Origin: Jiangella aurantiaca
GTDB taxonomy: Bacteria; Actinomycetota; Actinomycetes; Jiangellales; Jiangellaceae
Assembly: GCF_004349105.1 (NCBI RefSeq)
Contig: NZ_SMLB01000043.1
Coordinates: 1 to 54,932, forward strand
Direction: 5' to 3'
Length of the DNA stretch: 54,932 nucleotides
Within the stretch, counting starts at the first letter, position 1. The number at the start of each line of letters is the position of its first letter. The position numbers and the translations under genes were made by a program. The notes beneath the pieces are model-generated. The model was not told where the DNA came from, searched no databases, and saw nothing but the letters and a program-made list of their open reading frames with translations. Of the stretch, positions 8,095 to 16,768 are shown one piece after another.

Positions 8095-10686
8095 GTGGAT
8101 CGCATGACCGCGCTCTACCTCGTCGGTGGCGCGACCGCCGTCATCCTGGCGACGTACGCCTTGTTCCGGCGGCGCGCCCGGAAACGCAGCACCGGCTCGT
8201 CCGACGGTGGCCGCGTGGCCCGGGCAGTCGCCGCCACGCTGGTGCTCGCCGGCTCCGCCTTCGTCACGCTCACGTCGAGCCCGAACCTCGGCCTCGACCT
8301 CGAGGGCGGTGCGCAGATCGTCCTGGAGACGCAGGACACCGACACTGTCCAAGCCAACGCCGAGTCGACCGACCGCGCCCTCGAGGTGCTCCGCCGCCGC
8401 GTCGACGCGCTCGGTGTCTCCGAGCCGTCGCTGAGCCGGTCCGGCGACCGCCGCATCATCGTGGAGCTGCCCGGGGTCTCCGACCCGCGCGAGGCCGCCG
8501 ACGCGCTCGGCCGGACCGCGCAGCTGACGGTGCACCCCGTCCTCGGCTACGACACCTCCGGCCTGCCGACGGAGACGCCCACCGAGACCCCGCCGGCCAC
8601 GCCGCCTGCCGAGACGCCGCCCGCCACGCCACCGGCCACCGAGGGCTCCGTCGGCGGCGCCATCGAACCCGAGGCACCCGCCGGCGACACCGGTATCGAC
8701 GTCGTCGCCGGCTCGACGCCGGCGCCCACTCCCGCGCCCACCGAGACCCCAGCGCCGACGGAGACGCCGGCCCCGGACGCGGACGGCCAGCTGGTGCTGC
8801 CCGACGAGTCCGGCCAGCCGCTGATCCTCGCGCCCACCGCGATGACCGGTGAGGAGATCGACGGCGCCGACGCCATCTACGACGTGCAGCGCGGCGGCTG
8901 GCTCGTCACGCTCGACTTCAGCGGCAGCGGCGGCGGCACGTGGGCACAGCTCACCAGCGACGCCGCCTGCCAGCCGGACGGCGACCCACGCCGACGCATC
9001 GCCATCGTCCTCGACGACACCGTCATCTCCTCGCCGAACGTGACGACCAGCGTCCAGTGCGGCGTCGGCATCCGCGGCGGCCAGACCGAGATCACCGGCG
9101 ACTTCAGCGAGGAGGAGGCCAAGGACCTCGCGGCGCTGGTCGAGGGCGGCGCCCTCCCGGTCGACGTCACCACCGTGGAGCAGCGGGTCGTCGGCCCGAC
9201 GCTCGGCGACGAGGCCATCGAGGCCAGCGCCTGGGCGGCGATCATCGGTATGGCCGCCACCGCGATCTTCATCGGCATCGCGTACCGCCTGGTCGGCCTG
9301 ATGGCGGTCCTGGCGCTGATCGGCTACGCCGGCATCGCCTACGCCGCTCTGAGCGCGTTGGGCGCCACGCTGACCCTGCCCGGTCTGGCCGGTTTCGTGC
9401 TGGCCATCGGCATGGCCGTCGACGCCAACGTGCTGATCTTCGAACGGGCCCGCGAGGAGTACGTCGACGGCACGACGAAGAGCCTGCGCGGCGCGGTCCA
9501 GAGCGGGTTCAAGAACGCACTGTCGGCGATCGCGGACTCCAACGTGACGACGCTGCTGGCCGCCGGGCTGCTGTTCTTCCTCGCCTCCGGCCCGGTCCGC
9601 GGCTTCGGCGTCACGCTGACCATCGGTGTACTCGCCTCGCTGCTGTCGGCGCTGGTGCTGAGCCGGGTGCTGGTCGAGTGGCTGGCCGACCGGCGCTGGC
9701 TGCGCAACCACCCCGACGCCAGCGGCCTGGCCCACCACGGCCGGGTCCGGCTCTGGCTGCGCCAGCGCAACCCGCAGCTCATGACCAGGCCGCTGCGCTG
9801 GCTGCTGATCTCGGCGGTCGCCGTCGTGCTGGCCCTGGGCGGCATCCTCGCGCGCGGCCTGGAGTTCGGCATCGAGTTCACCGGCGGCCGGCTGGTGGAG
9901 GTGTCCACCACCGAGCCCGTCGACGTCGACGACGCCCGCGCCGCGGTGGCCGACGCCGGCTTCCCGACGGCCATCGTCCAGGAGTCCGGCGACGACGACA
10001 TCACCGTCCGGGCCAGCGACATGTCCGACGACCAGGCCGCCACTGTCATCGAGGCGATCGGCGACCTCGGCGGCGGGTCCGAACTGATCCGTGACGAGCT
10101 GATCGGCCCCAGCCTCGGCGACGAGCTCCAGCGCAACGCGCTCATCGCGCTGGGGGTCGCGCTTGCGGCGCAGCTGGCGTACCTCGCGATCCGGTTCCGA
10201 TGGACGTTCGGCACCGGCGCCGTCGTGGCCCTGTTCCAGAACGTGATCGTCACCATCGGCATCTTCGCCTGGATCGGCAAACCGCTGGACGGCATATTCC
10301 TCGCCGCGCTGCTGACGATCATCGGTTACAGCGTCAACGACGCCGTCGTCGTGTTCGACCGCATCCGCGAGACGTGGACCCGCAGGGGCGAGGAGAGGTT
10401 CGCCGACGTGTCCAACACCGCCATCCTCAACACCCTGCCGCGGTCGGTGAACACCGGTGCGAGCACGCTGTTCATCCTCGTCGCCCTGCTCGTCCTCGGC
10501 GGTGACTCGCTGTCGGACTTCGCGCTCGCGCTGGTCCTGGGCATCCTGATCGGTACGTACTCGTCGAACTTCACGGCGGTGCCGCTCACGATCCTGCTCG
10601 AGGACAAGAAGCCGGCTCCTCCGCCGGCGCCGAAGAAGGTCGACAAGCGCAGCCGGGAAGACCCCAACTACGGCGCCGTCGTCTGA
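8095..10686 (+). CDS. secDF: Fused protein-export membrane protein SecDF
   Basis: SecD and SecF joined in one 863-aa chain; they use the proton gradient to assist Sec export. An N-terminal extra membrane segment (about 5-24) precedes the SecD half: TM1, GLDLEGG (66-72), the periplasmic P1 domain, then six-TM SSD-like region with VDANVLIFERAREEY. The SecF half starts near residue 560 with GLEFGIEFTGG and contains SVNDAVVVFDRIRETW. An unusual Pro/Thr/Glu-rich insert (about 158-245, PTETPPATPP-like repeats) interrupts P1. GTG 8095 has GGAG 8 nt upstream; ATG 8104 is an alternative. Most actinobacteria carry separate secD and secF beside yajC, so this may be a second copy. Confidence 0.93.
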   Translation: MDRMTALYLVGGATAVILATYALFRRRARKRSTGSSDGGRVARAVAATLVLAGSAFVTLTSSPNLGLDLEGGAQIVLETQDTDTVQANAESTDRALEVLRRRVDALGVSEPSLSRSGDRRIIVELPGVSDPREAADALGRTAQLTVHPVLGYDTSGLPTETPTETPPATPPAETPPATPPATEGSVGGAIEPEAPAGDTGIDVVAGSTPAPTPAPTETPAPTETPAPDADGQLVLPDESGQPLILAPTAMTGEEIDGADAIYDVQRGGWLVTLDFSGSGGGTWAQLTSDAACQPDGDPRRRIAIVLDDTVISSPNVTTSVQCGVGIRGGQTEITGDFSEEEAKDLAALVEGGALPVDVTTVEQRVVGPTLGDEAIEASAWAAIIGMAATAIFIGIAYRLVGLMAVLALIGYAGIAYAALSALGATLTLPGLAGFVLAIGMAVDANVLIFERAREEYVDGTTKSLRGAVQSGFKNALSAIADSNVTTLLAAGLLFFLASGPVRGFGVTLTIGVLASLLSALVLSRVLVEWLADRRWLRNHPDASGLAHHGRVRLWLRQRNPQLMTRPLRWLLISAVAVVLALGGILARGLEFGIEFTGGRLVEVSTTEPVDVDDARAAVADAGFPTAIVQESGDDDITVRASDMSDDQAATVIEAIGDLGGGSELIRDELIGPSLGDELQRNALIALGVALAAQLAYLAIRFRWTFGTGAVVALFQNVIVTIGIFAWIGKPLDGIFLAALLTIIGYSVNDAVVVFDRIRETWTRRGEERFADVSNTAILNTLPRSVNTGASTLFILVALLVLGGDSLSDFALALVLGILIGTYSSNFTAVPLTILLEDKKPAPPPAPKKVDKRSREDPNYGAVV

Positions 10687-10716
10687 CGGCCCGCGTCACC
10701 CGACGCAGTGGAGGGG

Positions 10717-10738
10717 ACGGTGCCCGCTCGGGTACCGT
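10717..10738 (+). terminator. Intrinsic-type terminator after secDF
   Basis: ACGGTGCCCG (10717-10726), a CT loop and CGGGTACCGT (10729-10738) form a 10-bp stem with one G-U pair, followed by TTCCTCTT. It lies between the secDF stop and the tRNA gene. Confidence 0.6.
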
Positions 10739-10748
10739 TTCCTCTTCT

Positions 10749-10822
10749 GCCCGAATAGCTCAGCTGGTCAGAGCAACCGCCTTGTAAGCGGTAGGTCGTC
10801 GGTTCGAATCCGACTTCGGGCT
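10749..10822 (+). tRNA. tRNA-Thr (anticodon TGT)
   Basis: Complete 74-nt cloverleaf. Acceptor arms GCCCGAA (10749-10755) and TTCGGGC (10815-10821) pair fully; the D arm is GCTCAGCTGGTCAGAGC; the anticodon stem ACCGC/GCGGT closes the loop CTTGTAA with anticodon TGT; the T arm holds GGTTCGAATCC. Discriminator is T at 10822 and CCA is not encoded. The spurious minus-strand peptide with VGFEPTTY across it is the usual tRNA shadow. Confidence 0.95.
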
Positions 10823-10850
10823 CCGAGAAAGTGGCCCCTTGGAAGGCGTC

Positions 10851-10915
10851 CTCACACTTCACTAGGGCATGCATGCCCTGTAGAGCGGTAAGAGCCCTAC
10901 TCAACGTGATCATTT
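10851..10915 (-). repeat. Dispersed repeat family 3, copy 1 (about 65 nt)
   Basis: Read on the minus strand, this segment aligns without large gaps to 28833-28897: the first 21 positions are identical (beginning AAATGATCACGTTGAGT), then CCGCT and GCATGCAT recur at the same spacing. A self-complementary core AGGGCATGCATGCCCT (10863-10878) gives a hairpin. It lies 29 nt after tRNA-Thr, in a tail-to-tail gap that also holds a family 1 repeat. The rest of the gap (10823-11012) shows no gene. Confidence 0.8.
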
Positions 10916-11012
10916 GTGGCTCGTCGACCCGTTCCGTGCCGCGTTGGCCTGTGGTTGGGGCGTGGGCCGGCACGGGTGTCCACGTGGTGAGATTTCCCGG
11001 TGATTCGGAGGC

Positions 11013-11080
11013 CATCACGAGGTTTTCTGGAACGTCACTATGCCTGCAATCGTGTTGAGGCTCGGGTAATCCTGGTGATG
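11013..11080 (+). repeat. Dispersed 68-nt hairpin repeat family 1, copy A
   Basis: Aligns gaplessly over 68 nt with 18053-18120 (same strand) and 48379-48446 (opposite strand). Ends are inverted (CATCACGAGG and CCTGGTGATG), the invariant middle includes TGC, CGTGTTGA and TCTG at fixed positions, and the element folds as a long imperfect hairpin. Similarity extends about 12-25 nt further beyond 11080 (GCGATC). On the minus strand it supplies the last codons and stop of a truncated acetyltransferase frame. Confidence 0.85.
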
Positions 11081-11251
11081 TGAGCGATCCCGTCCCCCTG
11101 ACAACTGCCCGTTCTTCGCCGCGGGCGTGCGGGTCGAGCGGTCGTCGCCGTCGGACGCCGGCGCCAGGTGGTGCTCGGCACTGGACACGTAGACGCGCGC
11201 GAGCCCGTCCGCGTCGTCGGGCAGTCGCGCTTCCCGGATCCGAATCTCCAT
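11081..11251 (-). pseudogene. Truncated N-terminus of a GNAT acetyltransferase
   Basis: From ATG 11251 the minus strand reads MEIRIREARLPDDADGLARV followed by YVSSAEHHLA, a typical opening of a GNAT N-acetyltransferase, which would normally continue for 120 or more residues. Similarity ends after about 35 residues; the frame runs on through unrelated sequence into the 68-nt repeat and stops at its far end. I interpret it as a gene remnant whose 3' part was lost at or near the repeat. The catalytic acetyl-CoA loop (Q/RxxGxG/A) is absent, so no activity is expected. Confidence 0.6.
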
Positions 11252-11287
11252 GGCGCCATCCTGCCCACCCGTGGCAGCATCCCCGCC

Positions 11288-12085
11288 ATGGCGGAGCGGC
11301 AGTTGCGCACGATCTTCGACGAGGACGCCGCGCTCTACGCCGAGGCCCGGCCGGGTTATCCCGACGCGATCTTCGCGAGCCTCGGTGAGCTGGCGGAGCT
11401 GGGCCCGGGCGCGCGGGTCGTGGAGATCGGGCCCGGGACCGGCCAGGCGACGCTGGCCCTGGTCGCCCGCGGTGCGCACGTCGTCGCCGTCGAGCTGGGG
11501 GCGAACCTCGCGGCGGTGCTGCGCGAGCGGACCGCCGGGCAGCCGGTCGAAGTGGTGGAGTCGGCGTTCGAGCACTGGGCCGCGCCGCCCGCCTCCGCCG
11601 ACCTGGTGACGTCGTTCACCGCCTGGCACTGGCTCGACCCCGCGGTGCGGGCGGACCGGGTGGCCGCCGTGCTGCGACCCGGCGGCGCCCTCGCCACGGT
11701 GACGACCGAGCACGTGCTCGGTGGCACGGCGGATTTCTTCGCCGACGTGCAGGAGTGCTACGAGCGCTGGGACCCGGCCACCCCGCCCGGCCTGCGCCTC
11801 CAGCCGGCCGACGCGATCCCGCCGGTCACCGACGAGATCGATGACTCGCCGCTGTTCCAGCCCGCCGTCCGCCGCCGCTACCGCGCCGACGTCACGTACG
11901 ACGCGCGCGGCTACCTCGACCTGCTGTCGACGTACTCCGGCCACCGGGCGCTCCGCCCCGACCTGCGCCGCGGTCTGTTCGACTGCATCGGCGGCCTGAT
12001 CGAGAACCGGTACGGCGGCACCATCACCAAGGCCTATCTCTACGAACTCCGCGTCGCCCGCACCTGGCCGAAAAACACCCCGTGA
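11288..12085 (+). CDS. Class I SAM-dependent methyltransferase, 265 aa
   Basis: Rossmann-fold methyltransferase with motif I VVEIGPGTGQ (44-53), acidic VAVELGANLA after strand 2 and the post-core pattern SFTAWHWLDP, typical of the UbiE/Tam-like Methyltransf_11/25 proteins common in actinomycetes. The ATG at 11288 begins MAERQLRTIFDEDAALYAE, which matches relatives; an in-frame upstream extension to 11168 overlaps the GNAT remnant and is unlikely. The stop lies 14 nt from the stop of the convergent MFS gene. Substrate unknown. Confidence 0.88.
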   Translation: MAERQLRTIFDEDAALYAEARPGYPDAIFASLGELAELGPGARVVEIGPGTGQATLALVARGAHVVAVELGANLAAVLRERTAGQPVEVVESAFEHWAAPPASADLVTSFTAWHWLDPAVRADRVAAVLRPGGALATVTTEHVLGGTADFFADVQECYERWDPATPPGLRLQPADAIPPVTDEIDDSPLFQPAVRRRYRADVTYDARGYLDLLSTYSGHRALRPDLRRGLFDCIGGLIENRYGGTITKAYLYELRVARTWPKNTP

Positions 12086-12099
12086 CCGGTGGCCGCCTT

Positions 12100-13419
12100 T
12101 CACGGCCGCTCGCGCCGGCGACGACGACGCTCGGCGATGACGTCGCGGATGGGTGGGACGACGACGCCGCTCTCGGCCATGCGACGGCGGGCCAGCCGCC
12201 GCGAGCGCAGGATGCCGGCCAGCCCGATCGCCCACATGACGTACTGCACGCACATCGCCACGCGGAAGTCGCCCAGGTCGTACTGCGACGACGACGCGCC
12301 GCCGCTGCGGGCGTCGAGGACCAGGCCGATGGCGAGGACGGTCAGCAGCGAGGCGAGGAAGCCGCCCACGTTGACGATGCCCGTCGCCGTGCCCAGGCGG
12401 TTCGGCGGGTTGAACGTGCGGGCGAAGTCGAAGCCGATCATCGAGCCGGGGCCGCTGAGGGCCATGGACAGCACCAGCAGCACCAGCAGCCAGCCGGGCG
12501 CCCGCCCAGGCATTAGCAGGACGGCGGTCCAGGCGGCCGCGTTCGCGAACACGATCCCCAGCACCAGCCAGGACCGCCGCAACGGGTGCCGCTGCACCAT
12601 GACGCCGATGACCGGGCCGGCGACCACGCCCGCGATGACGGTGAGCGTCAGCAACGCGCCCGCCGCCGCCTGCGAGACGCCCTCGCCGGAGACCAGGAAC
12701 GGGAACCCCCACATCAGCGCGAACACCGTGCCGGAGAACTGGGTCGTGAAGTGCGTCCACAGCCCCAACCGGGTGCCCGGGTGCCGCCACGCGGTGACGA
12801 GGTCGGCGCCGAGGTGGCGCATCGAGCCGTCCGCCAGCGGCTGCGCCCGCGCCGACGGGGTGTCGCGCAGCGCCGCGGCGGCCAGCACGCACACCAGCAC
12901 GCCGGTCGCGGCCGCCGAGGCGAACGCCGGGCTCCAGCCGTAGGTATGCAGTACGGCGACGAACGGCACCGCGGACAGTACCTGGCCCGCCTGCCCAACC
13001 AGCCCGGTGAGCTGCGTCATCACCGGGACCCGGCCGGGCGGGAACCAGGCGGAGACGATGCGCAGCACGCTCACGAAAGTCAGCGCGTCGCCCATGCCGA
13101 CGAGCACGCGGCCCGCCGCGGCCGGCGGCACCGACCCGGCGATCGCCAGGACAGCCTGCCCGGCGGCCATGAGCAGCGCGCCTGCGACGACCAGCCGCCG
13201 TCCGCCGACGCGGTCGAGCAGCAGCCCGATCGGGATCTGCAGGCCGGCGTAGACCACCAGCTGCAGCACGACGAACGAGGCCAGCACGCTGGCCGACACG
13301 TCGAAACGGCCGGCCGCGTCCAGCCCCGCCACCCCGAACGTGGTGCGGTGCATGACCGCCACGATGTACGCGGATACGCCGACCGCCCAGATGGTCCAGG
13401 CACGGCGGGGAGTCGACAT
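12100..13419 (-). CDS. MFS transporter, 12-TM type
   Basis: Major facilitator protein of 439 aa with about twelve hydrophobic helices. Residues near 25-45 include VGVSAYIVAVMHRTTFGVA, and the cytoplasmic 2-3 loop has the MFS signature LLLDRVGGRRLVVAG. A hydrophilic Arg-rich C-terminus (about 410-439) follows the last helix. ATG 13419 starts MSTPRRAWTIW; the frame extends to 13488 but without a ribosome site. Sequence resembles permeases of the nitrate/oxalate-antiporter-like MFS groups but substrate cannot be assigned. No regulator is adjacent. Confidence 0.85.
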   Translation of the reverse strand: MSTPRRAWTIWAVGVSAYIVAVMHRTTFGVAGLDAAGRFDVSASVLASFVVLQLVVYAGLQIPIGLLLDRVGGRRLVVAGALLMAAGQAVLAIAGSVPPAAAGRVLVGMGDALTFVSVLRIVSAWFPPGRVPVMTQLTGLVGQAGQVLSAVPFVAVLHTYGWSPAFASAAATGVLVCVLAAAALRDTPSARAQPLADGSMRHLGADLVTAWRHPGTRLGLWTHFTTQFSGTVFALMWGFPFLVSGEGVSQAAAGALLTLTVIAGVVAGPVIGVMVQRHPLRRSWLVLGIVFANAAAWTAVLLMPGRAPGWLLVLLVLSMALSGPGSMIGFDFARTFNPPNRLGTATGIVNVGGFLASLLTVLAIGLVLDARSGGASSSQYDLGDFRVAMCVQYVMWAIGLAGILRSRRLARRRMAESGVVVPPIRDVIAERRRRRRERP

Positions 13420-13807
13420 CAGGGTTCCATTGTCCACGGCCGCGCTCCGGCGCGATCGCGAAGGACCCGGCACCCCAGGAGGGAGCACCGGGCCCTCCGA
13501 CTTCGGTCACGAGGGCATGTGACCATTCCGACTGCGGGTTTGATTTCAGGCGGTCCCCACAATCGGAAGTGGCGGCTCGAAAACCACCACGTCCGAGAAT
13601 GCGCGGCTGCTCACAACGCATGACAATCTCGCGCAAAATTCGACCGGGCAAAGACTTTCAGAGATCGACTTGGCGTGCAGGTCGACGCGCCCGGACCTGG
13701 GAACACGCTGACCGATTTGCCGGTAAACGTGAGGAAAGATCGGCCGATCGGTGGAGGGCCGCATGGGTCCGATGACGGCGACCCCGGCACAGCGCCGGAG
13801 TGCGCCG
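13420..13807. other. 388-nt gap without a recognisable gene
   Basis: Lies between the CBS-protein stop and the MFS start, both leftward genes. It is somewhat less GC-rich than its neighbours. I see a 12-nt palindrome GATCGGCCGATC (13738-13749), which on the minus strand is followed by TTTCC and could be a weak terminator for the CBS gene, and a small hairpin CCGGC-5 nt-GCCGG nearer the CBS stop. No tRNA, repeat-family member or plausible short gene was found. Confidence 0.5.
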
Positions 13808-14248
13808 TCAGGTGGCGGCGGTGCGGATGTAGGACGAAAGGGAGTCGCGCTCGACCTCGAGCTCGGTGATGCGGATCTTCACGACGTCGCCGATGCTGAC
13901 GATGCCGTCGAGCCCGCCGTCGTCGGTGACCACCGGCATGTGCCGGAACCGGCCCAGCGTCATGGCGGCGGCCAGCTCGTCGACGTGCTGGCGCGGATCG
14001 CACGTCTGGACCTCGGCCGTCATGATCGCGGAGACGGGCTCGGAGAGGACGGCGGCACCGCGGGCGGCGAGCGCCCGGACGATGTCGCGCTCGGAGACGA
14101 TGCCCTCGATCGCCCTGCCGTCGGCGGACACCACCACCGCGCCGATGCGGTTCTCGGCCAGAACGGTGAGCAGGGAGCGGACGTCTGTGTCTGGGGGCAC
14201 CGTCACGACGGCCTTGCCCTTGGTCCGGATGATGTCGGAGATGCGCAT
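13808..14248 (-). CDS. CBS-domain pair protein, 146 aa
   Basis: Stand-alone tandem CBS (Bateman) module. CBS1 covers about 8-60 (ENRIGAVVVSADGRAIEGIVSERDIVRAL) and CBS2 about 75-132 (GRFRHMPVVTDDGGLDGIVSIGDVVK). Each contains the G-h-h-S/T-x-x-D/N adenosyl-ligand motif (GIVSERD, GIVSIGD), so binding of AMP/ATP-type ligands is expected. GAGG lies upstream of ATG 14248. Proteins of this layout are common in actinobacteria and proteobacteria; targets are mostly unknown. Confidence 0.9.
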   Translation of the reverse strand: MRISDIIRTKGKAVVTVPPDTDVRSLLTVLAENRIGAVVVSADGRAIEGIVSERDIVRALAARGAAVLSEPVSAIMTAEVQTCDPRQHVDELAAAMTLGRFRHMPVVTDDGGLDGIVSIGDVVKIRITELEVERDSLSSYIRTAAT

Positions 14249-14344
14249 CGGGGGCCTCCTCGCCGGCTCGGAGTACTCCTGGTGCCATTGAACCGTACGG
14301 TGTTCGCGACGATCGGGAAAGGCTTCTGGACAGTCGGTCGTGGT

Positions 14345-15373
14345 TTACCCCGGATTGTCCGCCCCAAGCCAGGCCGCGCCGGTCGATCCGCGCACCACCA
14401 GCTCCGGCGTGAACAACAGTTCCGAGCGGTCCGCGGGCACACCGGCGATCTGCTCCAGCAGCGCCTGGACGGCGGCCGCCGCCATCGCGGGGACCGCCTG
14501 CCGGACGGTGGTCAGCGGCGGGTCGGTGAACGGGATGAGCGGGGAGTCGTCGTAGCCGATGACCGACACGTCGCCGGGCACCGTCAGCCCGCGCTGCCGG
14601 ACCGCCCGGACGGCGCCGAGCGCCATCAGGTCCGAGCCGCAGACGATGGCCGTGCAGCCGGCGTCGAGCAGCTGCTCCGCACACGCCCGGCCGCCCTCGA
14701 CGGTGAAGAACGACGTCGCGACCATGCCGTCCGGGTCGGGCGCGCCGGGAACAGTGCGCAGCGCCCTGGCGAACCCCTCGATCTTCCGGGCCGCCGGGAC
14801 GAACCGGCGCGGTCCGATGGCCAGGCCGATGCGGCGGTGGCCGAGCGACGCCAGGTGCTGCACCGCCAGCTCGGCCGCGGCGACGTCGTCGGTCGACACG
14901 AACGGCACGCCCAGCCCTGGGACGAACCCGTTGACCAGGACGATCGGCAGCGCCAGCTCGCGCAGCCGGTGGTACCGCGCCGGGCTCGCCGTGCTGTCGG
15001 CGTGCAGCCCGGAGACGAACAGGATCCCGGCGACCCCGCGGTCGATCAGCATCTCGACGTACTCGTCCTCGGTGACCCCGCCGGGCGTCTGGGTGCACAG
15101 CAGTGGCGTGTACTCGCGCTGCGCCAGGATGGTCTCGATGACTTGCACGAACGCCGGGAAGACGGGGTTCTCCAGCTCGGGCACGATCAACCCGATGAGC
15201 CCGGCGCTGGTCGAGCGCAGGCGGCTAGGCCGCTCGTAGCCGAGGACGTCGAGCGCCGCCAGCACCGCCTGCCGGGTCTGCGCGGCCACGCCCGGCTTGG
15301 CGTTGAGCACCCGGCTGACCGTCGCCTCGCTGACCCCGGCATGCGAGGCGACGTCGCTGAGCCGCACCGTCAT
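14345..15373 (-). CDS. LacI-family transcriptional regulator next to msiK
   Basis: 342-aa LacI/GalR regulator. The N-terminal helix-turn-helix is VRLSDVASHAGVSEATVSRV with the hinge helix LNAKPGVAAQTRQAV; the periplasmic-binding-like effector domain begins about residue 60 (GLIGLIVPELENPVFP). The C-terminal GSTG motif is typical. It is divergent from the MsiK-type ATPase gene across a 206-nt region with a palindrome overlapping a candidate promoter, so it may control that gene. Effector sugar unknown. Its stop is 97 nt from the CBS-protein start and the two could share a transcript. Confidence 0.9.
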   Translation of the reverse strand: MTVRLSDVASHAGVSEATVSRVLNAKPGVAAQTRQAVLAALDVLGYERPSRLRSTSAGLIGLIVPELENPVFPAFVQVIETILAQREYTPLLCTQTPGGVTEDEYVEMLIDRGVAGILFVSGLHADSTASPARYHRLRELALPIVLVNGFVPGLGVPFVSTDDVAAAELAVQHLASLGHRRIGLAIGPRRFVPAARKIEGFARALRTVPGAPDPDGMVATSFFTVEGGRACAEQLLDAGCTAIVCGSDLMALGAVRAVRQRGLTVPGDVSVIGYDDSPLIPFTDPPLTTVRQAVPAMAAAAVQALLEQIAGVPADRSELLFTPELVVRGSTGAAWLGADNPG

Positions 15374-15434
15374 GGACGGACGGTACCGCGCGTGCCGCCC
15401 CGGCCAGTGACCACGAGCGCGCCGGCGTGACCTA

Positions 15435-15473
15435 CGTCACCCCCGGGTGACGGATCGAGTGTCGCCATATAGT
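15435..15473 (+). promoter_or_regulatory. msiK promoter with palindromic operator over the -35
   Basis: CGTCACCC-CC-GGGTGACG (15435-15452) is a perfect 8-2-8 inverted repeat. Its right arm contains GGGTGA (15445-15450), placed 17 nt upstream of TATAGT (15468-15473), a good -10 hexamer for a GC-rich genome. A repressor bound here would block the -35. The downstream leader (15474-15579) also has a CCGGCA/TGCCGG hairpin (15547-15564) just before the ribosome site. Confidence 0.55.
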
Positions 15474-15579
15474 GTCTCGTAACACCCGCAACCTGGCAGT
15501 AACCCGCGGGACAACTTCATACCCCGTCCACTTCACTACGGATCGTCCGGCACGTACCTGCCGGTGAAGGGAAGCAACG

Positions 15580-16701
<1,122 letters not shown>

Positions 16702-16768
16702 GCCACCGCCTGATCACCAGCTGAACGCAACGGCGAGGATCCGGCGCTCCGTACGGGACAATGAGCCC

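Noticed and set aside
10668-11018. Minus-strand open frame containing VGFEPTTYRLQ
   Set aside because: It is the well-known spurious translation across a tRNA-Thr gene and continues through repeat sequence.
11015-13651. 878-codon minus-strand open frame
   Set aside because: High-GC shadow of the MFS gene and the methyltransferase; Arg/Gly/Ala-rich composition with no domain. Only its last part (the GNAT remnant frame) carries real similarity.
15435-15452. Palindrome GTCAC...GTGAC as a CRP site
   Set aside because: Half-sites are in the opposite order to TGTGA-N6-TCACA, so it is not a CRP consensus.
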